A stretch of 64,000 nt of DNA from Phoronis australis (taxonomy: Eukaryota; Phoronida; Phoronidae): positions 1,444,944 to 1,508,943 of the forward strand of contig NMRA01000017.1 in assembly GCA_002633005.1 (NCBI GenBank), read 5' to 3'. Each line of letters starts with the position of its first letter. Within the stretch, counting starts at the first letter, position 1. Positions 51,115 through 61,300 of this stretch are shown here, piece by piece. Position numbers and translations under genes: made by a program. Below the pieces are notes generated by a model that made no database searches, was not told the DNA's origin, and saw nothing but the letters and a program-made list of their open reading frames with translations.

Positions 51115-52104
51115 GATTTCCTACAGGAATTCCTATAGAAATTCCTATAAGAATTCCTATAGGAATATTGATTTCCTATAGGATCAATATAACCTGTAGG
51201 AATTCCTATTGAATTTTTTTTTCACAAATTTGAAGTCTAAACATTTTAACAAACAAATAGCCTAAGAGTATATAATAAAATATCAATTTGTTTTTATCTT
51301 ATTTCAGCTCTTCTGAGTCATTATTTTTTGTAAATTTTAATATTCAGGCGAGTCTTAATACATGTATGTTAATTGCTTCGTAGAATCCTACTGAACTTCC
51401 TATAGAATCCTATTGAACTGCCTACTGGGTATATTCAACTCTTGTACGAATTTATTTCTAGTGTTTTAAATTATAATGTTGTGTCTAAACTTCTAAGGAA
51501 ACGTTTTGATTATGTGTCTGGCTTAGTGGCTAAAATGAACCGTTTCTCAAGTGGACAACAAATGTCACTGAAACGCAATTCAATGAATCTTTACAGCAAT
51601 TAAAACACTCCACATGAGCTTACAACTTTGACTATCAGAGAGCAACATAACATTCAGCATTTAAATATTAAGTTACTTGAACATGTTTTTAAAAAGCAAA
51701 AAAGAACACACAGGTCTTTTGTAGCCCCAGTTTAGTACACCATTTGTAACATATATAGATATTCTGCTGTAGACCTTATTCAAGAACAGAGTAGACTGCT
51801 GTACAAAAACTTTGAGGTTACATGTGTTCCAGTTGAATTTGTTTTGTTGAAAATACTGTTGCTTTATTGTATTATGTATGCATTGAAAATGTCATGCTAA
51901 GAATTCCTAGTGGATTTCTTAAAAGTCTGATAAGAATTTCTATAGGGTTTCTTATAGGATATCCTAGATGATTCGTGTAGGATATCTGGCCAAAATCCAA
52001 TTGGATTCCTATTGGATCCTATAGGATATCCTAAAGGATTCCTATAGGAATTCCTATAGGAATCCAATGGGAAACCCTATTGGAATTTTTCGTTAGGGAA
52101 TTCA
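51115..52104. repeat. CCTATAGG / AGGAATTCCT palindromic repeat region, right of LINE
   Basis: At 51115-51215 roughly 12-bp units TTCCTATAGGAA run in tandem with single-base variants. Looser units occur at 51378-51430 and a long block at 51899-52104 (GGATCCTATAGGATATCC, TTCCTATAGGAATTCC, AATCCAATGGG). The AT-rich stretch between has no coding capacity. The units are self-complementary, so each can fold or be read the same on both strands. Confidence 0.8.
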
Positions 52105-52641
52105 GTCGGTTATGCCATCTTGTGGTCCTCATATATACCTAATGTTTCTCCTTTTTCCTGGAGAGGGCAGAATTACACAGCAGCCTTGAAAGAGTTTGAC
52201 TGTCGGTTCGAATTCAGAATAACATGTTGTATCCTAGGTTTGGGTAACCTGTTGGTTCGGTTGTCTTCGAACTTGACTATTACAGCGCTGAGATGATGAA
52301 CTAATGGTAATAACTGGTAACGGAACTAAAGTCTTCATTACCGCTTAGCTCAGATTCTTATCTTTTTTGGTGACTTCCCCCTGTCGGTTTCTGAGAACCA
52401 CCAGTGCAACAATGTGGCGGTGGGTGCCGCTTGGGAGGACTCCTACTCCCTCTAGTGCCGTCAGCCAAAGACTGTAATCAACTGTACCTCGGACTTATGT
52501 AAACTGATAAAGACTGTGCATTACACAGTTCAATAGGCTGGGTCACATCACGGATATTGGTCAACTGATAATACATTATATCTACCTGTTTTCACGAGGA
52601 AAAATTCAAGCTCGTGAGATGTTGTTTAACCCCTGAAAACA
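52105..52641. other. Upstream region of the Ly6/uPAR gene
   Basis: Non-coding. No clear TATA box or known site recognised. Confidence 0.4.
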
Positions 52642-52690
52642 ATGAAACATTATTTCGTTGGATTTGTGATAGCTTTAACTTTACATCACG
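52642..52690 (+). CDS. Ly6/uPAR exon 1 (signal peptide)
   Basis: ATG AAA CAT.. encodes MKHYFVGFVIALTLHH plus one base. Context is ACAATGA, donor GTATGT. Confidence 0.65.
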
Positions 52691-55600
52691 GTATGTATAT
52701 TGCTAATGTTAGAACTGCATGCAGTAGGTAAAGTAGCCTTGACTTGAAGGTATACTAGTGTTACTTAAGAGACATTAGCTTAGTGCAAACGGCCGCAGTG
52801 AGTCTGAATTTCAACTTAAAAACAAATTGATGCTCGGCTGTAGCCTGCAGAGCCCCAAAAGTTCGGGATCCTTGTCAAGTCGGTTCAGTTGGTTACCGTG
52901 ACGAGACCCCGACGGCTGTGGGGAATGACCCACAAACAAATTCTTCTTTGTGGCTAAATGTGTATCTGACTTGGCTGAGTCAGTGTCCTTCAGGATAAAT
53001 ACAAATTGTGCTATGGCAAAATGATAACCATGCTGTAACCAGTTTTGGGTGCAGCTGCTAAAACAGAGTCTAGTACCTAATTTTACAGTACATGTCTTTG
53101 TAGGGTGGGTACCATCTGTGGGAATGTAAACGAGTTTCTTATCTGTTTGTTAATTTTCTTTCAGAGGTCTGTAATTTCGGTGACAAAAGAGCTTGCTCCC
53201 GAGTTCATGTGTTCTCTGCAAATTTAGACCCTCCAGTCACTAAAACGACCATGTCAGTAGCTTAGGCCTACTGCCTGGTTTAGTTGCGGGAACCATCGCC
53301 TTCATTTAGGCTTGCTGTAGTCAATCAGAAGTCAATGCCTTGCTAAAGAACCACTTTTTTACTGCATACCTCTCGAGGTATTTCGAATCAGTTTGAATTC
53401 TTTAGTAATAAGGCTCGAAATGGCACTGTCACACCTGAGGCCGTGCGCCGGATTGTTTACAATTGGATGACTTCGCCCGGTGGTTCCACCTGCTCAACTG
53501 TCCGGAAGCCATCTGATTGGTTTCAAGTCCGGAAGTCATCATCGACCTTAGAGCATTATTTTGTTTTAGAGATATAGATGAGAAGGTTGTTAATATCTTT
53601 TAACAGGCCAAAACCGTATTTAGAATCTCCTTAACTACACAAGGACTACTGCAAGCCGATTTTCTACTCAGATGATTGTGCTAAAAAGTAACGCCACTCT
53701 GTATCTCTTCGCCTCTTTGCATGTCTTCTGCTTTGTTCTAGGACTAGCGATCCGCTGCTATCAGTGTACGACTTCCGTGGATCACGCCAATGATAAGAAG
53801 GAAGGTTGTGCAGACTCTTTCACTGGTCATTTAGACACGTCTGTTTCATGGAAGGACTGTGATATTGGCTGTAGCAAGAGGGTGTTTCATCGAGCAGAGA
53901 ACGAGCCGTTACCTGGCGAGTGGTATCCAGGTTGGTGTCAACTTTGGATTTCTAATTGTTTTATTTTGAATCTGGCGTGGCACAAGGGTTTTCTCTACAT
54001 TTAACCTTCCTACCTTGAAGAGACCCATGTTTTAGCTAGCTCGTCTCACGGACCTGCTTTTCGTCGACGCAAGAAATTCGCTAAATTGCTAGACACGCAA
54101 GACATGCATATGTCATAACATACACACATACACAAAACTTACCTCTAGGGGTAGATGGAATAATAACCCAAGTGACATTATTCCGCTGATCGACCTCGAC
54201 CTTCGGTCTCGCTCGATACGTTTTGTATTTATCCCATACGCTTCGAACTCTTTCGGCAGATTTTTAAAATACTTCACCCAGATTGTTCACGTGACGGATC
54301 ACAACCTGTAGTGTTTGTATGAGCGTAATGTTACAAGTTCACTTCAGTTACAGAAAACAGTATTAATGTAACAATTTAGTACTTGAGAAGAGATATCAAA
54401 AAGGTGAAAACAACATTTTCTGAAAATAATTAAATGGTCGACAATATTTAACATTGTAATTACCGAGGAATCGATGCCTGAGTTGCAGACGATATGATAT
54501 TCAGCATATAAAACTGAGACCGATAAAGTGTTATACAATTAACGTTTTTGTACTAGATGTTATGTTTGGGACCTGACTGCATGTTGAGATGTTATACTGC
54601 TGCAACTTAATTACTTTAAACTATTTTGGGAAAGTTTGATAATAGAGCCAGCTAACGACGTCGAGTAGACATTAACCCACCTTTTGAACTTTCCATGTCA
54701 GAGGGCACTGTTAAAGTAGTTCCCGGAGTGGAATACGGAAGGCAATACCACATGACCGTTTTGCACTCAACTTATTCAGCGCGTATGGTATAAAAGCTTT
54801 TACTGCGAGTGTCTTAGGCATTAACATCACAAAGTATTACGATGTCTATGGTCTTACATCTACGGAAACAGCACGCAGAGTGATTTTACGGAAGCGTATA
54901 CAAAGTTAGAATCTATAACTGTTTGATTGTTATATGTAGAATTTTAGTCATCGCTGGCCGGTTGCATGAAATTGTCCTGGTCAAAAACTCTTTGTTTTCT
55001 TGGAATTTTTGGCTCATTTGTGGATCTGTGTGAACAACTATTGTGCTATTTTATTTCATTTGATCTTTTCTATTATGCTGTTTTTAGCTTTGAAGAGTAA
55101 ATTGCACGTTGTGTTCTTAATATTGTTGAAAATAATTAGGGACCATTCCATGCGTCGCTTCTAATTTGGGAAATTAGTCTCAATGTATTTTCACGGATAT
55201 AAGGGTTTATTTTTCAGATACATTATTAGATAATGTCGTAAAAAAGGAGTTTTTGATTATGGTAAATAATTCGACATTCATAATTTAATCAACTTTTCTA
55301 CACTTTAAATTTGGTATTGTGCAGTTGCTCTTCCTTTGAGAAGATCTGGTTGTCATGGGGCGAGTGATCACTAAGACGTATGCCTGAGAAACCCTCGCTC
55401 AGGACAACTTGGAAATGTCGGTTACTATCGGATCAATTTACGGGAAAGGGAAACAGCTGTCCAAGTTATTGAAATGTAAATGATTACTTGGCATTACTTT
55501 TAATGGTGGATGTTACAGGATGTTACATGCATGCTACTGGTTGAAGATGCATGTCGAGATAACTTTGAGCAGATATCAGTAAAACCTAGCTTACGTTTTA

Positions 55601-55996
55601 AATCTGAAGCAAGAGAACTATATTGTTGGCGACCAGGCTAAATTATCTCCCCACATCAGTAAGATAATACACGTCTGCAGAAGGACAACATTTTCGGATT
55701 CATTGTTTGAAGAAAACATTTGCCTTCTCCCGTCGTTAATTAGCAGTGGATTACAGTCACCGACCAGAATTTATTTTTCAGAAAATGTTTATCAAATACA
55801 GAGGGACTGTGCTACCAGCAAGCGAGAGGTGGGCTGCAGTCAGTCACCAAAAGAGTTCTATCAAAATGTTTACACGTGGACTGAACTATGCTTCTGTGAT
55901 GGCTGGGACGGTTGCAACTCGTCTAGTGGATTCAGATTGAACAGTGCTTTTGTACTTCTGATAATTGTAGTGACATATTTTGCCTGCAGAACTTGA
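52642..55996 (+). CDS. Ly6/uPAR (three-finger) domain GPI-anchored protein (gene span, three exons)
   Basis: Exons 52642-52690, 53742-53930 and 55782-55996 join in phase to 150 codons plus TGA. An N-terminal signal peptide (MKHYFVGFVIALTLHHGLA) is followed by the LU-domain opening IRCYQCTTS, ten cysteines in the mature part, and the closing CFCDGWDGCN with the diagnostic Cys-Asn. A hydrophobic tail (LNSAFVLLIIVVTYFA) after a small-residue stretch (SSSG) looks like a GPI-attachment signal. Family members (including sleepless/quiver-like and other Ly6 proteins) bind receptors or channels at the cell surface; the specific partner here is unknown. The exon 2 donor is GTTGGT, weaker than consensus, but both phase and domain continuity support it. 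An alternative first start exists at 53672. Confidence 0.82.
52691..53741. other. Ly6/uPAR intron 1
   Basis: Nothing recognised apart from the pyrimidine-rich acceptor CTTTGTTCTAG and an in-frame ATG at 53672 that reads through it. Confidence 0.5.
53742..53930 (+). CDS. Ly6/uPAR exon 2
   Basis: Encodes LAIRCYQCTTSVDHAN, GCADSF, SWKDCDIGCSKRVFH, EWYP: the first half of the three-finger fold with five cysteines. Confidence 0.85.
54140..54870. repeat. Single-arm copy of the palindromic foldback family, in Ly6/uPAR intron 2
   Basis: Aligns with the 11178-13013 region: ACATTATTCCGC, TACGTTTTGTATTTATCCCA, GAGGAATCGATGCCTGAG, TTGCATGTTGAG-like and GACATTAACCCACCTTTTGAA segments. Only one arm is present, so it cannot fold back. 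Intron 2 is 53931-55781. Confidence 0.75.
54871..55781. other. Ly6/uPAR intron 2, remainder
   Basis: No feature recognised. Acceptor TTATTTTTCAG. Confidence 0.5.
55782..55996 (+). CDS. Ly6/uPAR exon 3 (C-terminus, GPI signal)
   Basis: Encodes NVYQIQRDCATSKREVGC, YTWTELCFCDGWDGCN, the GPI-type hydrophobic tail and TGA. Confidence 0.87.
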
Positions 55997-58133
55997 CAAA
56001 TACCTAACATGTAGTGAAGGAGTTTAGCTGTTAGAAAGTAGTTGACGAAATTGTCAATCCCTTGCAAACACGGTTTGCATCTGGCTACTGGTGTCTGTTG
56101 CGTAGACGCTCGCGAAAATGCAAGATCACGCTTTCGTAAGATATCGCCATACATTACGAGCAAAGCATGTGATCATACCAGCTTTGCTCGCGAGATTCTG
56201 TGCCTACGAAACTCAACCCTCATGAGAGAGTTGATAAATTCAGTGCGTAAAGTAAAGCATACATTTTGGCTGTCTTTTCCTCTGAATACAATTTACAGAC
56301 TGATACATAATCATTTCATCATAGCTGCAATATAAATAGCTTGCACATTTTCGAGAAGTTGTTCGGTAATAATGTAGATTACAATACAAGATACATCCGT
56401 TTTCTCTTTGACTTCGTGTGATTGAAGGCATCCACGAAAATGTCCGATGCTATAAAACAACGAATTCCGTTGTGTCTTGGCGATTTTATTACAAATCGCC
56501 TATTTTCGCTTTGTCTACCAGATATTCGTTGAAATCGACTTAAATGCACTAAAAACACTCCACCATTTATCGAGTGGGATTTAGCCATAGAATGCGACCT
56601 CAAGGACTGCAAGTTCACTTTTCTGGCCGATAATGTCTCTTTAAATAAAGTGGGCTTTTGCTCTATCTTGTCCTTACAGAAAAGATGTTTTTTCTCTAAT
56701 GAAATTGACTGAAGTTGTGCTTTTATTTGAGCCACGGGTGTGGTTATATGAAAACTCGCTCACTCAATACGCATTTTTGAACAACGGTGATTATAAAGGG
56801 ATGAACCGAGAAATATTGCTAACATGCGGTCGAGAGTAAAATGCGTTTTGTGTCACGCTTGAGGAGATGATGGAGCAGGTGGTAATAAACATGTCGTTCA
56901 GAGCGCTGGATTGCGATCGCCAGGGTTGCAGGCTCCATTATGCTCTGGCGATGATCTCAGAAAATATTTTTTTCGCCGATTCCTGTTGCGAGGCAAAAGA
57001 TAATTATGCCTATATTGGGTAACCCAGCTTTGGTAGACAACCTGGTGGGGCTGCATTTTCCCCCGTCTTCTAGAGCGGCTTGATATCAATGCTTATTTTT
57101 TATTGACTTTAAGTTTAAACGTATTAAATTTAAAATTGCATTTTGGAAAGCTAGTCTTTGACTCATTATCCAATTAATCTCTTGCTGAGTCAACAGTTGT
57201 CGAATGATTTCGGGCAGTCGACAGCATAATTATTCAAAACATGCTTACCTAAATGAGAAATCTGCTTTGAAAACCAGATGTCCTGATAATTATAACTCCT
57301 TACCAATGCATGTTTTGGGGGTAACTATTACCAGAGAACTGTCTTGTTGGGCATCGTGCACATTTTGTTCACATTTCAAAATTAGTCGGCGTTTAGACCA
57401 GAACCAATTATGATTTGGCTTACAGTTCAGGCTACTGATATGGCGACTTTTTACGTCGAGCGACCCACAAAACGTCACATTGACGTCCATGTTTGTGATG
57501 ACATTAAGTAGGCATTGATATTCACTGAAACGATGCATTTAGATAGCTGTGTTATTCGTCTACAGCAGATCAGCACGTATTACTACTCTGGTGATTGACT
57601 GGGATAAGGTTAGTCATTGAAAAATCTCCTGAATATAACGATTTAGGTTGTTGCTCTGAATTAATTTTGTAATGAAATCAACTAATTTCCCTGGATAAAT
57701 GTTTAAAAGAACACAATCGGTTTTATCGCGTTTTCATGGTATTTTGTGTGATATTAACTTCGGCATTCAGTTGAATTCCCGAAAACCCAGTAATTATAAC
57801 TATTAACCTATGCGTTTTTATGGGGTAACTATTACCCAGGCACTGTGTCGTTGGGCATCGTGCCTGAACAGAGTGAGTTAACCACGTACGGCGGTACTTG
57901 AAGGTAGGAAAATCAAGAGTCACTGTCTTCGCAGATTTAATGTAAAGCTAAAGAAAAACCTATTCACTTAAAAAATTCTGAACAGCTTCAAACAACTGCT
58001 TATGTGTTGTCTGGTGTAAAATTTGTGTAATTTTGTTCTATTTTGCGCATTTTATGTATGCTTCCTTCAGCATCGCCGGATAAGTCACTTTAAGAAAGAG
58101 AATGCCCATTGTTTCTTTCAGAAATTAATTATT
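55997..58133. other. Intergenic between Ly6/uPAR and the P450
   Basis: Frames of 118 codons or fewer without motifs. A related pair of short phrases (TAATTATAACTCCTTACCAATGC near 57287-57309 in part, TAATTATAACTATTAACC near 57791) hints at another repeat. TTTCTTTCAG at 58111-58120 just before the P450 start may be an acceptor for a 5' UTR intron. Confidence 0.4.
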
Positions 58134-58343
58134 ATGGTTGCGCATGCTAGATGGAGATACATTCGTGAATTCATGGCAACACGTGCTCAGCGTCATGCAA
58201 GTTTGTCAGGCTGTTGTTCAAACCAATTTCCAGATGGCTACGGAAAAAGCTTTTGCGAAATGCCTAGAAAAAAACTCCGATTTCGACCAGTGACAGTGTC
58301 TCTCCAATACTGGATACACGGCAATGATTTACATAATATGTGG
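58134..58343 (+). CDS. CYP24-like P450 exon 1 (tentative)
   Basis: 70 codons from ATG 58134: the basic presequence, then KSFCEMP and VSLQYWIHGNDLHNMW. The usual proline-rich PGP hinge reads PRKKLRFRP here. The donor GTCTGT is weak, but phase 0 and the spacing to HQKYG fit the family. If wrong, the N-terminus lies elsewhere upstream. Confidence 0.5.
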
Positions 58344-61300
58344 GTCTGTATTGAATTTTGGCTCGTTTTTATGTGTTTGGTTATTGTGGTTGAACTGTTG
58401 GAAATACGTTAAGACGAATGGTGTTTTCCATTTGAAAGCCGACGCTAGTTGGGTAACATGGCACAATATACTCGATTAGCCCACATTTCCATATACAATA
58501 CATGTATAATCGATTCCTGGTGTCATTGCTTTTTGCGTTAAGCCGTACTCTACCCATTTGCTAAAATCTCCCACCGCATTTAACGTCTGACTCGCATTTA
58601 CGACAACACCAACAAAAGGCTGACAAAACGGAAACACACGTAGATCAAAATAATTTACAAAATTCATCTCAATAATTAGTTGTTATGCATATATTCTAGG
58701 GGACTTTCTACTTTTGTTCAAGTGAGATTTAATTATTTTGAAAGTAGTAGTTTGGAGCGTAGGACCAATTTTCTGATTCTTAAGTCTGAAGACACTTTTC
58801 ATGAAACAGACCTCCTATCTCTACGCACAAATCTAGTGTGAAAAGACTCTACAATTGAACATAGTCCCGCCAATTTCGATTAATCGTTTCAAACAGAATC
58901 ATTTCACAACTACTCGCTAAAATGAAAATACTGTAAAAACAAGTCAAATGTTTGTCAGAATTTTGACCGACACTGTTTTTAGTTTTATTTTGTTTTATTG
59001 TTCTGTTTGTGTTATTGATTGACATAACTCCTGAGGTCAGTAAAGTGATGACGTAATTTGTTTACTACAGAATAGTGTGGAACTTTCTAGAAGACTCTAG
59101 CATGTCAGTGATTAATGTAGTCTGGAACATTCCAGAGCCTAATATATGTTTGTAGGATGATTGGGTAGAGTCCGGAAAGTTCTAGAATGTGATTGAATTG
59201 GTGAAAAGTTTTAGAACAATGCATCAGTCTATAAATACACTTTTTTGTATTAGTCAGTTAAACAGTTGAGGAGTTAAGGAGTCACTGTAGAGGCCACAAC
59301 TCGCGAGGCTTCTCGCTTCAAAAATGCACTTCTCGGGGGTGCCGACGAGGCACCTTTCTTCAGGCGTTGCTTTGCAGGAACCTTCATCAGCTCCGCATAC
59401 ATATCTCTTTCGTAATCTGACAGCAGAAAATACTTGCCACAAAATTCTCCACTGCTTTGTACATTGCGTGGACGGGTAACGCTGCGTTCTTCACACGTAC
59501 GAACAAGCCAAGTACGGTAGAGTGTGTCATAAAGCGATATAATGGCCTACGTACTGAACTGGTTTAGGTTCAATGATGGTATACAGCTATATCCACTGAA
59601 AACATAGTATGTTTATGTAGCGAGGTGAAATGTCCAGTAATACATTATGTGTCGAGCACCACAACATATATGTCACAACATCGTACCGTATGACATTCTT
59701 GAGCTGCACCGAACTGTTGCTTATCGTTTATAGCAAAGAGAACATCAGAAGTACGGACCCGTATACAAGGAGTGTCAAGGTCTTGTAACACTAGTCCATG
59801 TGGGCTCAGCTCATAACATCGAGGAGGTCTTCCGTCAAATGGACAAATGGCCGTTGAAACCCGATTACGTCACCCATCTGTGGAAGATATATCGACGTCA
59901 GGCAGGAGAAAGCAAGGGTCTGCTGACATCGTAGGTTCCTTAACACCCTTACATAACAGTATCAGATATACGAGCTTTTTTACCAGATGACATACTGTGA
60001 CTGTGCAGGGAATAAATATTTAATTGCATAGCATGATGCGGCGAAGTTCTCAGGCTGCGTTTAGGCTCTTGGTTATCTAATTTTTGATATTTTTTCTCAC
60101 TTAATTGAGCTTTGAAATTACCGATTTGTTGTAGTCAAACTAAACCCTGATAGCACATAAAAGTGTTGTCATAAAATGCTCTGTCTACGGTGGCCCAAAG
60201 ATGACATTGCGCGTTTCTACTTCATTATCTCGGGATCCCGACTTCTCTTTCTTGTGCACGTAAACAGAACTTGATAACGAGGCCAAAGGAAGTGCCAATT
60301 TAAAGTCCTAATCTCAAAGGACAATTTATTTCAAAAACGTAAAAATGATACCCAAATTAAGTAATATGTAACATGGCATAATATTCACGTCCTTCAATTC
60401 TGTTATCATTTTGAAGCTATAGAGGTAAGCGTAAAAAATTAAAATTGCTGCCAGGAGGCACACCGGTATTTGGATCCGTCAGAAAGTTCGCTCATACGTC
60501 CCCTCCATGAAAGGAAGATATGTGCAAAATTTCATGAACGTATACGTCAATGGGTTTTGGAGATAAAGCAGCGGACGCCAGACGTTGGACGGATATATAA
60601 TTAAGTGGGCGCATAAAAATGTATAGGCCCTACCGTGTAAACGAAGTTTTACTTGTTATCTCTCTGAGATACTGCCCCCGGTTAATATTGTGTTTGTAAG
60701 CCACTGTGATCTCTCCAGAAATGACGACGAGTGGTACAAATACAGACGCTCTATTGCTAGTAAGATCTTGACGTATGAAACCTTGATGAACTACGACGAT
60801 GACGTCAATGAAGTTGTCGTAGATTTCACGGAGAGGTTAAGAGGGCTTCGAGATCCCAGTAGCATGACGGTGCCAAATATAATCAAAGAATTTCACCGGT
60901 GGTCTTTCGAAAGTAAGTACGTCTAAAACCTGCCCTTCCACAGTTTGTAAATGTGATGAAATTTCATTCATTCCAATTTCCTACCAGCGGATTGTGGAAT
61001 AAGAGGGTATTTTAGTTAGGTTAATGTCCCTATTCATAAAATGTCAGTTAATAGGCTACAAAACGTGTGAGCAGAGTCAGGTAAGGGTTTGCAAATGAGT
61101 GCACTTCAGTTTTAAGTGTTATTTTGCACGTCGAAACTATTTTTTCGCTGACTGAGGTAAACGTGCCAGAAGAAAGATTTTTATCCAGGAAACTAAATCC
61201 ACCTACGTTTGATAACGAAAAGGGGGGTCTATTAGGTGTCCCAATACGACTTTGTTACAACTACTGTCAAAATACTTAACGACGAGTTCGTACACTCAGA

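Noticed and set aside
50772-51212. 146-codon frame ending in an Ile-Pro-Ile repeat
   Set aside because: It reads out-of-frame LINE remnants and then the CCTATAGG repeats.
56379-56735. 118-codon minus-strand frame between Ly6 and P450
   Set aside because: Low complexity, no domain, no splice or promoter support.
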